Assembly: GCF_009917385.1 (NCBI RefSeq)
Contig: NZ_QWLJ01000017.1
Coordinates: 1 to 64,000 of the forward strand
DNA: 64,000 bases
Origin: Roseburia sp. 1XD42-34
GTDB lineage: Bacteria > Bacillota > Bacilli > Bacillales > Amphibacillaceae
Direction: 5' to 3'
Positions 43,270-52,297 of this stretch are shown piece after piece. A model generated the notes under the pieces. That model was given only the letters and a program-made list of their open reading frames with translations, made no database searches and was not told where the DNA came from. How positions within the stretch are numbered: position 1 is the stretch's first letter; every line of letters starts with the position of its first letter. The position numbers and the translations under genes were made by a program.

Positions 43270-44058
43270 TTAAATACGATGAAAAATAGCTCGTTTGTCT
43301 GTAAACGTTGTAACATAATTAAACCCGATTTGGCGTAATCGTTCTATGGCGCCAGTCACGCCATATCCAACGGTCGTTGCGACATGGGAATCAGAACCAA
43401 TAGTAATAATTTCCCCTCCACATGCTTTATATAACGTTAAAATATCATTACTCGGCATAGCATTTGGTAATCCGTATCGTAAGCCAGACGTATTGATTTC
43501 AATTCCTTTACCAGCAGGAATGATTTCTTGAAAAATCTTCGTCAATAAGTCATGAAAATCATACTTGGCTTGTTTATTTTTTGTATAACGTTTGACTAAA
43601 TCAATATGTCCTAAAACTTGAAAATCTTTAAAATGAGTAACGCAGTAAAGTAGTTCTTCATAATATTTTCGGTAAGCATCCTCCACTGTTTGCTGTTGAA
43701 AAAAATCACTTGTATGAAGGGACTGCTTATTCGTCGTGTGCATGGAACAAATAACAAAATCAAAATATGCTGCTTTTACTATTTGTTGGCAACTTGTTAA
43801 TAAATGGGGCTGAACACCAATCTCTAATCCTTTGCGTATCACAATCTGATCTTGATATAGACACTGCATTTCATTAATTTTTGCATCATAGTTTGGTAAA
43901 TCAAGCGAAAAATCAATGGTAGGGTCTGGGTAATCTTCATCGATATGCTCTGTAAAACAAATTTCCGTTAACCCTTTTTGAATCGCCACTTCAATTGTTT
44001 CTTCCATTGGTGTTTCGCAATCTGCAGAAAAATCACTGTGGATATGAAAATCAAACAT
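43270..44058 (-). CDS. hisJ: Histidinol-phosphatase, PHP family (HisJ/HisK)
   Basis: A 262-residue metal-dependent phosphatase with a PHP domain, which removes phosphate from histidinol-phosphate in histidine synthesis. HIHSDFSADC near residues 5-14 and FTEHID near 35-40 provide metal-binding histidines; further ligands are in CSMHTTN, GHIDLVKRY and GSDSHVA. It is read away from the his operon and shares its promoter region. Having it next to hisZGDBHAFIC, which lacks a phosphatase, supports the role. Confidence 0.92.
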   Translation of the reverse strand: MFDFHIHSDFSADCETPMEETIEVAIQKGLTEICFTEHIDEDYPDPTIDFSLDLPNYDAKINEMQCLYQDQIVIRKGLEIGVQPHLLTSCQQIVKAAYFDFVICSMHTTNKQSLHTSDFFQQQTVEDAYRKYYEELLYCVTHFKDFQVLGHIDLVKRYTKNKQAKYDFHDLLTKIFQEIIPAGKGIEINTSGLRYGLPNAMPSNDILTLYKACGGEIITIGSDSHVATTVGYGVTGAIERLRQIGFNYVTTFTDKRAIFHRI

Positions 44059-44078
44059 AAAAAATTCTCTCCCTTTGG

Positions 44079-44107
44079 TTGACTTTTTAATCTATAATTA
44101 TTAGAAT
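44079..44107 (+). promoter_or_regulatory. Sigma-A promoter of the his operon
   Basis: TTGACT at 44079-44084 and TAGAAT at 44102-44107 are 17 nt apart. The transcript would start about 44114, giving a leader of about 170 nt with half of an R1 repeat. No T-box was found. Confidence 0.65.
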
Positions 44108-44171
44108 ACTATATAACTTTACTTAGATAAAGTGATAAAGAGATAAAATATTTTTGAAAAAATCATAACTC

Positions 44172-44275
44172 TAAAGTCGCCTAGTTGCTGGGCGATGGAC
44201 CCAGACGTGAATAGTCAGTTATTTCGTTATTCACGAGCACCTCATTTTATACTTTCTTATCTTATAAAGAAAGGA
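44172..44275 (+). repeat. Repeat family R1, 3' half (copy 5), in the his leader
   Basis: It starts in the middle of R1 at AAAGTCGCCTAGTTGCTGGG, runs through GACGTG, and ends with the tail CACCTCATTTTATACTTTCT and TATCTTATAAAGAAAGG. The tail supplies the ribosome binding site of hisZ. Confidence 0.8.
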
Positions 44276-44287
44276 GAAATATTAACC

Positions 44288-45523
44288 ATGCAACCTTCAT
44301 TACAGACATCCTGTTGGGGGAACAAGCTTCTTCAACAGCGTGACGAATTACTTTCCATTTTAAAGCAGCGCGTTAAAACTTACGGATACAAGCAAATACA
44401 GACAGCAGCATTTGAGACTTATGATCTTTACGCAGCTAACCCTAAAATCGTTAACACTGACGATATGGTCAAAATTATGGATACATCTGGAAAGGTACTT
44501 GTCCTGAGACCGGATGCTACCATCCCGATAACACAGCAAATCGCTGCTAATCAGGTAAATGTAAATGACGATGTACGTTTATTCTATATTATGGATGTTT
44601 TTGGTTACCGATTTGAAAACGAGCAAAAACAACGTACGCAAGCGGGTGTGGAATATTTTACTAGCCGCACACCAACTGCTGATGCTGAAGTTATTGCACT
44701 AGCCATTCATATATTAAAAGATTGTGGTTTTCCTACATTTAAATTTGAAATTGGTCATGCTGGTTTTTTTCGTGCATTAATCGCCCAAGCGAATCTGGCT
44801 GATGATCAAATTGCTCCATTGCAAACCTTTATTCAAACAAAGAACATCGCCGAGATGGCAGAGTATTTAGCAACTCTCCCTATTGATGAAACATTAAAAC
44901 AAGCGATGCAGCACATCCCTTTTCTTTACGGGGAGCCAAATCAAGTGATGGAGGAAATCAAACAGCACGGATTAAATGGCATGGTGCAAACAGAACTGAA
45001 TTATTTGATTGATGTATACGATAGTATTCAAGCTTATGAATTGACCGATCAGATTGTATTTAACCTAGGGCTGATCAATGATATGGACTATTATTCAGAT
45101 GTTATTTTCCAAGGGTTTGTCAATCAAGCTGGAAAGCCTGTCGTCATGGGTGGAAGATACGATCGGTTAGGTGATCGCTTTGGAGCACATATCCCCGCAA
45201 TTGGATTTGCTTTTGATGTAGATTTATTATTCACAGCAGCAAAACAACACGGCTTGGTCAAGAGATTGAGCTTAGATGAACCAATTACTATTTATTATGA
45301 TTTTCAGAAGCAAAAAGAAGCTTTAGCAATAGCTCTACAGTTACGTGAACAAGGCTATGCCGTCATTAGCTATCTGAAACAAAATGATCTACAGACCATA
45401 CCTGAAATGGGGGAACAGATTCATTACGGAGCAGATCAACCTACACTGTATCAGAATGGGCGCGCTTATCCATTTCTCGATGTATCTGACTTAGTCAAAT
45501 TGCTACAAGAAAGGGGGAATTAA
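44288..45523 (+). CDS. hisZ: ATP phosphoribosyltransferase regulatory subunit HisZ
   Basis: A histidyl-tRNA-synthetase-like protein of 411 residues without aminoacylation function. It activates and confers histidine feedback on the short HisG. Class II-like motifs include LRPDATIPITQQIA near 77-90 and the motif-2 region YRFENEQKQRTQAGVEYF near 112-129; GGRYDRLGDRFG lies near 294-305. The in-frame ATG at 44195 lies in repeat R1; AAGGAG before ATG 44288 decides the start. It is the first gene of hisZGDBHAFIC. Confidence 0.96.
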   Translation: MQPSLQTSCWGNKLLQQRDELLSILKQRVKTYGYKQIQTAAFETYDLYAANPKIVNTDDMVKIMDTSGKVLVLRPDATIPITQQIAANQVNVNDDVRLFYIMDVFGYRFENEQKQRTQAGVEYFTSRTPTADAEVIALAIHILKDCGFPTFKFEIGHAGFFRALIAQANLADDQIAPLQTFIQTKNIAEMAEYLATLPIDETLKQAMQHIPFLYGEPNQVMEEIKQHGLNGMVQTELNYLIDVYDSIQAYELTDQIVFNLGLINDMDYYSDVIFQGFVNQAGKPVVMGGRYDRLGDRFGAHIPAIGFAFDVDLLFTAAKQHGLVKRLSLDEPITIYYDFQKQKEALAIALQLREQGYAVISYLKQNDLQTIPEMGEQIHYGADQPTLYQNGRAYPFLDVSDLVKLLQERGN

Positions 45524-46168
45524 ATGGCAGAGTTCACGATTGCCGTTGCCAAAGGTCGTACAGCAGATCATTCTATTAGACTATTAAACAGCATGGGAGT
45601 TACATTTGAGCAACTAACTCCTTTTAGCAGGAAACTTGTTTTTTATAGCAGTGACGAAACCATACGATTGATTTTCGTTAAGGCAATGGATGTCCCCACG
45701 TATGTAGAAAAAGGCGCTGCGGATTTGGGGATTGTTGGAAAAGACAATATTTTAGAATCACAAGCAGATATTTATGAAGTACTCGACTTAAAAATCGGCA
45801 CTTGCAAATTTGCCGTTGCTGGAAAACCTGGTCAGCAATTGGATGCATTCCAGTCATTAACGATTGCAACAAAATATCCAACCGTCACAAGAAATTACTT
45901 TTCTCGTAAGGGCAAGCCAATCGAGATCGTCAAACTAAACGGTTCTGTCGAATTAGCGCCGCTCATTGGGCTGGCTGATGTTATTGTCGATATCGTCGAA
46001 ACCGGTAATACGTTAAAGGAAAACGGATTAGTTGTGTTGGAGCAAGTAGAGTCGATTAGTACGAGACTCATTGTTAATAAAGCAAGCTTCGCACTTAAAT
46101 CTCTAGCGATACAGTCGTTTATCAATACATTTAAACAAAGCTTGGAGGAATCGACATGGAACGCTTAA
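45524..46168 (+). CDS. hisG: ATP phosphoribosyltransferase HisG, short form
   Basis: Catalyses the first step of histidine synthesis, joining ATP and PRPP. The 214-residue length is that of the short, HisZ-dependent form, lacking the regulatory C-terminal domain. VEKGAADLGIVGKDNILE near 61-78 and the PRPP loop VDIVETGNTLKENGL near 150-164 are characteristic. It follows hisZ with no space and overlaps hisD by 13 nt. Confidence 0.97.
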   Translation: MAEFTIAVAKGRTADHSIRLLNSMGVTFEQLTPFSRKLVFYSSDETIRLIFVKAMDVPTYVEKGAADLGIVGKDNILESQADIYEVLDLKIGTCKFAVAGKPGQQLDAFQSLTIATKYPTVTRNYFSRKGKPIEIVKLNGSVELAPLIGLADVIVDIVETGNTLKENGLVVLEQVESISTRLIVNKASFALKSLAIQSFINTFKQSLEESTWNA

Positions 46169-47436
46169 CAGCGATGCAATATTGGGGTAAAAAACTGAAA
46201 AGAGCCCAACGTACCGCGCAAAAAGAAAAAGCACTTGATCAAACTGTCCTAGAAATTATTCAGTGCGTACGAAACAAAGGGGATCAAGCAATTCGCTCCT
46301 TTACGGAAAGATTTGATGGCGTGAGCATAGAGACCTTTATGGTTACAGAAGAGGAGTTCAATGAAGCTCGAAAGTCCGTCCCCCCTTCCTTTGTAAAAGC
46401 AGTGAAAACCGCTGCCAAAAATATTACCCAATTCCATGAGAAGCAGCTCGAACAGTCTTGGCTTGATATGAGCAAAGCTGGAACAATGGTTGGACAAAAA
46501 GTGACTCCTTTAGATCGGGTAGCCATTTATGTACCAGGAGGAAAAGCAGCTTATCCATCAACGGTGCTTATGAATGTCATACCAGCTAAAATTGCCGGTG
46601 TGAATCATATTTACCTCACTACACCACCACAAGCAGACGGTAAAATCAATCCATATGTATTAGTAGCAGCAAAAGAAGTTGGCGTCGAAACAATTTATAA
46701 AATCGGCGGTGCCCAATCGATTGCCGCTTTCGCTTATGGAACAGAAACCATACCAAAAGTACAAAAGATTACTGGACCAGGAAATGCCTATGTAGCGAGT
46801 GCTAAAAAATGGGTGTATGGCGATGTAGCGATTGATATGATCGCAGGACCGAGTGAAATTTGCATCGTTGCTGATGAGACAGCTAATGCAAACTTTGTAG
46901 CAGCAGACCTGCTGTCACAAGCAGAGCATGATGAAGAAGCACGAGCGATTTGTATTACGACGAGCATAAAACAAGCAGAGGCAGTCGAGCGGGCGGTACA
47001 AGAGCAAACAAAACGTTTGGCACGAAAAGCGATTATTCAAAGATCACTAGACCAGCATGGACAGATAATTGTTGCTGATACAATGGAGGTAGCATTTGCC
47101 ATTGTAAATGACATCGCCCCGGAACATTTACAATTGATGATTGCCGAACCGATAGAAAAGCTTGGAGCGGTTAAGCATGCAGGTGCCATATTTTTAGGCA
47201 ATTATTCCCCAGAGGCATTAGGGGATTATGTAGCAGGTCCAAATCATACATTACCGACAAACGGCACGGCGGCGTTCGCCTCTCCGCTCGGTGTCTATGA
47301 TTTCATGAAAAAATCAAGCGTGATTTATTATGATAAACGCTCTCTGTTAGCCGCTGCGGATACCATTATAGAGTTAGCCAATACCGAGCAGCTGACTGCA
47401 CACGCCCAGTCTGTGCAAATACGAAAGGAGGAGTAG
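46156..47436 (+). CDS. hisD: Histidinol dehydrogenase HisD
   Basis: Oxidises histidinol to histidine in two NAD-dependent steps with zinc. The 426-residue protein shows YVPGGKAAYPSTVLMNVIPA, ITGPGNAYVASAKKWVYG, GPSEICIVAD, the zinc-ligand region LLSQAEHDEEA and NHTLPT. It overlaps hisG, and hisB starts 5 nt after it. Confidence 0.97.
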   Translation: MERLTAMQYWGKKLKRAQRTAQKEKALDQTVLEIIQCVRNKGDQAIRSFTERFDGVSIETFMVTEEEFNEARKSVPPSFVKAVKTAAKNITQFHEKQLEQSWLDMSKAGTMVGQKVTPLDRVAIYVPGGKAAYPSTVLMNVIPAKIAGVNHIYLTTPPQADGKINPYVLVAAKEVGVETIYKIGGAQSIAAFAYGTETIPKVQKITGPGNAYVASAKKWVYGDVAIDMIAGPSEICIVADETANANFVAADLLSQAEHDEEARAICITTSIKQAEAVERAVQEQTKRLARKAIIQRSLDQHGQIIVADTMEVAFAIVNDIAPEHLQLMIAEPIEKLGAVKHAGAIFLGNYSPEALGDYVAGPNHTLPTNGTAAFASPLGVYDFMKKSSVIYYDKRSLLAAADTIIELANTEQLTAHAQSVQIRKEE

Positions 47437-47440
47437 CACG

Positions 47441-48025
47441 ATGCGAAGCTATGAAGTCAACCGATCGACAACAGAAACAGTTATCGCTTTAAAGCTAGCT
47501 ATCAACGGGACTGGAGATTCATCCATTGAAACAGGAATCGGGTTTTTCGACCATATGTTAACCCTATTAACCAAGCATGGATTATTCGATTTACAAGTAG
47601 ACTGTCAGGGAGATTTAGAGGTGGATCAGCATCATTCCGTAGAGGATGTTGGCATCGCATTTGGTGAAGCCTTCCGCAACGCTTTAGGAGATAAAGCTGG
47701 AATTACGCGTTATGCCAGTGTTACTACTCCGATGGATGAGGCGCTATCGACCGTATCCCTTGATATAAGTGGTCGATCGTATCTCGTCTATCAAGTAGAA
47801 GGTTTAAAGGATAAAGTAGGCGATTTTGATACGGAACTGGTGGAAGAATTTTTTCAAGCGTTTGCTAGTAATGCGAAAGTAACTTTGCACATTCATAACG
47901 TTTACGGAAAAAATACGCATCATATTATTGAATCCATGTTCAAAGGATTCGGCCGCGCCCTTGATATAGCAACACAGAAAAGCGGAAGGGTGACAGGCAT
48001 TCCCTCTACCAAAGGAACTCTGTAA
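47441..48025 (+). CDS. hisB: Imidazoleglycerol-phosphate dehydratase HisB
   Basis: A manganese-dependent dehydratase of 194 residues, single-function (no phosphatase domain, in keeping with the separate hisJ). GIGFFDHMLTLLTKHG, the metal site DQHHSVEDVGIAFGEAF, and HHIIESMFKGFGRAL are all present. It lies 4 nt after hisD; the next gene, hisH, is 231 nt away, the only large gap in the operon. Confidence 0.97.
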   Translation: MRSYEVNRSTTETVIALKLAINGTGDSSIETGIGFFDHMLTLLTKHGLFDLQVDCQGDLEVDQHHSVEDVGIAFGEAFRNALGDKAGITRYASVTTPMDEALSTVSLDISGRSYLVYQVEGLKDKVGDFDTELVEEFFQAFASNAKVTLHIHNVYGKNTHHIIESMFKGFGRALDIATQKSGRVTGIPSTKGTL

Positions 48026-48256
48026 GAGATAACAGTAGATTAGCAACACAAGCTTCCTAACAACTAGCAGACGGGAAATTTTGACAAGGTGAATCTGCTT
48101 AGCATCAAAACAAAAGAGGCTTGTCTTTATGTAGTCAAAAACAAGAAAGCTGTGATGGCAAGACTGCTATTTAGAGAAAAAGGGGCACTCTTTTTCATGT
48201 CCGATTCAGATGGTAGTCTCTATCCTGTTTTTTATTTAAAAGAAAGGAGCGAAAAT

Positions 48257-48862
48257 ATGATTTCCATTATCGATTACGGAGCTGGCAACATGAAAAGCTT
48301 GCAATTGGCCTTAGAAAAAACGGGAATGAACTCCCAAATAACAACCGATGAAGCAACCATTAAAAAAAGTGATGCTATTATTTTACCGGGTGTCGGTGCC
48401 TTTCAGGACGCTATGCGAGTTCTAAAAGAACAAGGATTATTTTCCATTATTAAACAGGAAGTTGCCAAGGGAAAACCACTCCTTGGCATCTGTCTAGGAA
48501 TGCAATTATTTTTTGAATTAAGTGAAGAAGATGGAGAAACAGAAGGCTTTGGCTTTTTAAGTGGGAAGGTATGTAAAATTTCCGGTGATGTAAAAGTTCC
48601 ACATATGGGCTGGAATAATCTTATCAAGCATAGAAATAGCCCATTATGTAATAACCTTCCGACAGATGCATTTGTCTATTTTGTCCATTCCTATGCAGCT
48701 GGTGGATTAGACGCAAATACACTTGTTGCTAGCACCATATACGGGGACACCATACCTGCTATAGTGCAACAAAATAATATTGTCGGCATGCAATTTCACC
48801 CGGAAAAAAGTGGGTCAACAGGCCTGGAACTATTAGCAAATTTCAGGGAGATGATACGATGA
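48257..48862 (+). CDS. hisH: Imidazole glycerol phosphate synthase, glutaminase subunit HisH
   Basis: Supplies ammonia to HisF from glutamine. The 201-residue class I amidotransferase has the nucleophile C79 (GICLGMQ), with H181 and E183 (FHPEKS). The frame is open upstream to a GTG at 48089, but that extension (56 codons) has no family match and no ribosome binding site; AAAGGAG directly before ATG 48257 fits. It overlaps hisA by 4 nt. Confidence 0.96.
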   Translation: MISIIDYGAGNMKSLQLALEKTGMNSQITTDEATIKKSDAIILPGVGAFQDAMRVLKEQGLFSIIKQEVAKGKPLLGICLGMQLFFELSEEDGETEGFGFLSGKVCKISGDVKVPHMGWNNLIKHRNSPLCNNLPTDAFVYFVHSYAAGGLDANTLVASTIYGDTIPAIVQQNNIVGMQFHPEKSGSTGLELLANFREMIR

Positions 48863-49578
48863 TTTTATTTCCTGCCATTGATATGAAAGACGGGAAATGT
48901 GTTCGATTAACACAAGGAAATTACGATCAAGTGAATATTTATAGTGATTCACCTGTCACCATTGCAAAAAAGTGGGAATCACAAGGCGCAACATACCTAC
49001 ACCTTGTTGACTTGGATGGGGCAAAATCAGGCGTTTCCACCAATCAGCGCTTCATCCGGGAAATTGCTCAAGAAACTAGCCTACCTACTCAAGTTGGAGG
49101 TGGTATCCGTAGTATACAAGTTATGGAAGCATACTTATCCGTAGGAATTGATAGGGTCATTCTTGGGACTGCTGCTATAAAAGATCAGGCTTTTTTACAA
49201 GCCGCTCTCTCCCAATACCCTCATCAAGTTGCTGTATCCATCGATGCGCGAAATGGATATGTTGCAACAGATGGATGGACAAAGACAAGCACTGTCAACG
49301 CCATCGAACTTGTCAAAGAATTGGAAAGTATGGGTTTACAAACAATCATTTATACAGATATTTTAAAAGATGGTATGCTGAAAGGTCCTAATTTCCAAGA
49401 GCTTGCGCGATTACAAAATGCTACTTCTATGCAGATTATCGCTTCAGGTGGGGTAACAACCAGCAAAGATATTACGACGCTGACAAAGATGGGCTTGTAT
49501 GGAGCGATTATTGGAAAAGCACTTTATGATGGCTCACTCACTTTGCCAGCAAGTTTGGAGGCAGTAAAAACATGTTAG
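48859..49578 (+). CDS. hisA: ProFAR isomerase HisA
   Basis: Isomerises ProFAR to PRFAR in histidine synthesis. The 239-residue TIM barrel has catalytic D8 in PAIDMKDGKCVRL and the second acid in YTDILKDGM. VGGGIRS and IASGGVTTSKD are phosphate-binding loops of the half-barrels. The start is coupled with the hisH stop (ATGA); it overlaps hisF by 7 nt. Confidence 0.96.
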   Translation: MILFPAIDMKDGKCVRLTQGNYDQVNIYSDSPVTIAKKWESQGATYLHLVDLDGAKSGVSTNQRFIREIAQETSLPTQVGGGIRSIQVMEAYLSVGIDRVILGTAAIKDQAFLQAALSQYPHQVAVSIDARNGYVATDGWTKTSTVNAIELVKELESMGLQTIIYTDILKDGMLKGPNFQELARLQNATSMQIIASGGVTTSKDITTLTKMGLYGAIIGKALYDGSLTLPASLEAVKTC

Positions 49579-50354
49579 CTAAACGAATTATCCCATGTTT
49601 AGATGTTGATAAAGGTCGTGTTGTCAAAGGAAAAAAATTTACCGACATTCAAGATGTGGCCGATCCTGTGGAATTAGCCAAACGGTACAATCAAGATGGC
49701 GCAGATGAGCTTGTTTTTTATGACATCACAGCTTCCAATGAGGATCGGGATATATTTATCGAGATGGTAGAAAAAGTGGCTGCTGAAATCGCAATCCCTT
49801 TTACAGTTGGAGGCGGTATTCGCACCATTGAAGATATACACCGTGTATTACGAGCAGGCGCTGATAAAGTTTCCATTAATAGCGCTGCCGTCCGCCACCC
49901 AGCATTGATTACAGAAGCAGCGCAGAAATTTGGCTCACAGTGCATCGTCCTATCGATTGACGCCAAGCAAACAACTAAAAATTATTGGCAGATCTATATC
50001 AATGGAGGCAGAAAGCAAGCATCTTTTGAAGCTATTGACTGGGCAAAGCAAGGAGAAGCACTAGGGGCGGGAGAGCTTGTACTGAATGCCATTCATACAG
50101 ACGGGGGAAAAAATGGCTATGATTTAGACTTGATACAAGCTATTGCTTCAACAGTAAATATTCCGATCGTTGCCAGTGGTGGTGCTGGTAAAAAGGAGCA
50201 CTTTGCCGAAGTTTTGCAACCAGGCTATGCAGATGCAGCTTTAGCCGCATCCGTATTCCATTACAGTGAAATACCCATACCAGCATTAAAAGACTATTTA
50301 GATCAGCAAGGTATTCCGGTGAGGAGAGATAATAATGAAACAAGTAACTTTTAA
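49572..50354 (+). CDS. hisF: Imidazole glycerol phosphate synthase, cyclase subunit HisF
   Basis: Cyclises PRFAR with ammonia from HisH to give imidazole glycerol phosphate and AICAR. The 260-residue TIM barrel has catalytic D11 (CLDVDKGRVVKG) and the second acid in LSIDAKQ; VGGGIRTIED and VASGGAGKKEHF are phosphate loops. It overlaps hisA and hisIE (20 nt). Confidence 0.97.
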   Translation: MLAKRIIPCLDVDKGRVVKGKKFTDIQDVADPVELAKRYNQDGADELVFYDITASNEDRDIFIEMVEKVAAEIAIPFTVGGGIRTIEDIHRVLRAGADKVSINSAAVRHPALITEAAQKFGSQCIVLSIDAKQTTKNYWQIYINGGRKQASFEAIDWAKQGEALGAGELVLNAIHTDGGKNGYDLDLIQAIASTVNIPIVASGGAGKKEHFAEVLQPGYADAALAASVFHYSEIPIPALKDYLDQQGIPVRRDNNETSNF

Positions 50355-50973
50355 TGACCATGGGCTTATTCCTGCTATTGTGCAGGACGCGGATACAGGG
50401 GAAGTGTTAACATTAGCTTATATGAATGAGGAAGCAATAGAGAAAACATTAGCTACTAAAGAAACGTGGTTTTATAGCAGAAAGAGCCAAGCATTATGGA
50501 ACAAAGGAGCGACGTCTGGAAATAAACAAATCGTCCAGTCCGTTTCTTTCGATTGTGATCAAGACGCTATTTTATTACAAGTAAAACCGCTCGGTCCAGC
50601 TTGTCATACAGGGGAAAGTACTTGTTTCCATCAAGAGCTTCTTCAAGAACAACCTGCTTCTTTTGCCATGATAAATCAATTAGCTAAAAAAATTAAAACT
50701 CGAAAGGAAACCCCCATTGCAGGTGCATATACAACATACTTGTTTCAAGAGGGGATTGACAAAATCTTAAAAAAAGTAGGCGAAGAAGCAAGTGAAGTCA
50801 TTATTGGCGCCAAAAACAACGATAAAAAAGAAATAATATGGGAAATTGCTGATTTGGCCTATCATACACTTGTGTTGATGGAACTGTTAGGTATTTCCGT
50901 TAGGGATATTAAGCATGAACTACAAAAAAGGCATATACAAAAAGGGGATTCAAATAATGAAGTATTGGAGTGA
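50335..50973 (+). CDS. hisI: Bifunctional PR-AMP cyclohydrolase / PR-ATP pyrophosphatase HisIE
   Basis: Carries out steps 2 and 3 of histidine synthesis. Residues 1-105 are the HisI part (TWFYSRKSQALWNKGATSGN, CHTGESTCFH with zinc ligands); residues about 115-205 are the helical HisE part (GIDKILKKVGEEASEVIIGA, WEIADLAYHTLVLM). GAGGAG precedes the ATG. It overlaps hisF by 20 nt and hisC by 17 nt. Confidence 0.97.
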   Translation: MKQVTFNDHGLIPAIVQDADTGEVLTLAYMNEEAIEKTLATKETWFYSRKSQALWNKGATSGNKQIVQSVSFDCDQDAILLQVKPLGPACHTGESTCFHQELLQEQPASFAMINQLAKKIKTRKETPIAGAYTTYLFQEGIDKILKKVGEEASEVIIGAKNNDKKEIIWEIADLAYHTLVLMELLGISVRDIKHELQKRHIQKGDSNNEVLE

Positions 50974-52018
50974 GGCAGCCAAACGCTGTACACCTTACGT
51001 CCCCGGTGAGCAGCTAAATGATCCAACTATTATAAAGCTAAATACGAATGAAAATCCTTATCCACCATCACCAAAAGTACAGTTAGCCATTAAAAAAGAG
51101 ATGGAGCAAGGGTTGCACCTCTACCCATCACCGACAGTGGATAGTTTAAGAAGTGCCATTGCCAAACAAGAAGGTACAACTAAGGAATCCGTTTTCGTAG
51201 GAAATGGATCAGACGAAGTGCTCGCTTTTGCGTTTATGGGACTATTTTCACCACAGCGGACGATCTGTTTCCCGGCAATTACGTATAGTTTTTATCCCGT
51301 TTATGCAAATTTATTTCAAATTCCATATGAAAAAGTACCTTTAATAAATGATTTCACATTAGATGAAACAGCATTTTTTTATTCAGAAGGTGGTGCCATT
51401 TTACCAAATCCAAATGCACCTACCAGTATTTTTACCAGTTTAGATATGATTGAGAACATAGTGAAACATAACCCTGACAATGTCGTGATTATTGATGAAG
51501 CATATGTTGATTTTGCACCAGAAACTGCTGTAGCTCTAACGCACAAGTACGAGCAACTGCTGATTGTAAAAACTTTTTCAAAATCACGTTCTTTAGCTGG
51601 GTTACGCGTTGGCTATGCGATCGGGCATCCACATTTAATTGAAGCCTTAACATGCATCAAGGATTCCTTTAATTCATATACCATTGACCGTCTGGCAATA
51701 GTCGGAGCAAAAGCAGCGATAGAAGATACTGCTTATTTTAAGCAAACGACACGACGTATCCTGCAAACTCGTAATTGGACGCGTGAACAATTGCAAGAAC
51801 GTGGTTTCAGCGTCCTGCCAAGCGCTACTAATTTTCTATTTGCCCACCATCCCGACTATGAGGCGGAAAAATTATATCAACAGTTAAAGGAGAAAAAAAT
51901 CCTCATTCGTCATTTTCGTAATCCAGAGATTACAGATTATATGCGGATTACCATTGGTACAGACGAAATGATGAAGAAGTTTTTGCTAGTGTTGGATCAG
52001 GTAATGAAGGGTGAGTAA
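50957..52018 (+). CDS. hisC: Histidinol-phosphate aminotransferase HisC
   Basis: A PLP enzyme that transfers the amino group from glutamate to imidazole acetol-phosphate. The 353-residue class I/II fold protein shows NTNENPYPPSP, GNGSDEVLAFAF, IIDEAYVDFAPE, and the PLP-lysine K209 in TFSKSRSLAGLRVGYA. The ATG at 50957, with AAGGGG before it, is preferred to one at 50915. It is the last gene of the his operon. It may also serve aromatic amino acid synthesis, as known in bacilli. Confidence 0.96.
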   Translation: MKYWSEAAKRCTPYVPGEQLNDPTIIKLNTNENPYPPSPKVQLAIKKEMEQGLHLYPSPTVDSLRSAIAKQEGTTKESVFVGNGSDEVLAFAFMGLFSPQRTICFPAITYSFYPVYANLFQIPYEKVPLINDFTLDETAFFYSEGGAILPNPNAPTSIFTSLDMIENIVKHNPDNVVIIDEAYVDFAPETAVALTHKYEQLLIVKTFSKSRSLAGLRVGYAIGHPHLIEALTCIKDSFNSYTIDRLAIVGAKAAIEDTAYFKQTTRRILQTRNWTREQLQERGFSVLPSATNFLFAHHPDYEAEKLYQQLKEKKILIRHFRNPEITDYMRITIGTDEMMKKFLLVLDQVMKGE

Positions 52019-52256
52019 CGGTGATGTTGTTATCTAGTGGGAAAAGATTCGGCAAGAAATAGTAACGTCTTCGGTAGAGCTTAAAATTGGGTAACGTGCT
52101 TTATGGAATCCCGTTTGGTTTAATTTTATTCCGAATGTAAGTGTCGTAAGTTTCTACTTTGGTAAGTCCGCGTAAATACAGAAAAATCTAATAGATACAG
52201 AACCTAAATTCCGGATTCGTTCAAGAGTCTTAGGCCACCCCCTTATAGTACTAATA

Positions 52257-52286
52257 ATCATCGGGGATGAACTTCACCCCGATGAT
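52257..52286. terminator. Hairpin between hisC and the SurA-like gene, bidirectional terminator
   Basis: ATCATCGGGG and CCCCGATGAT form a perfect 10-bp stem around 10 nt. It lies 11 nt after the stop of the minus-strand lipoprotein gene and 240 nt after hisC; the U-tracts are weak. Nothing else was seen in 52019-52256. Confidence 0.7.
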
Positions 52287-52297
52287 GGTATGTTATT

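Noticed and set aside
44195..44287. Longer hisZ start at 44195
   Set aside because: The extra 31 codons are repeat R1 sequence and the true ribosome binding site lies just before 44288.
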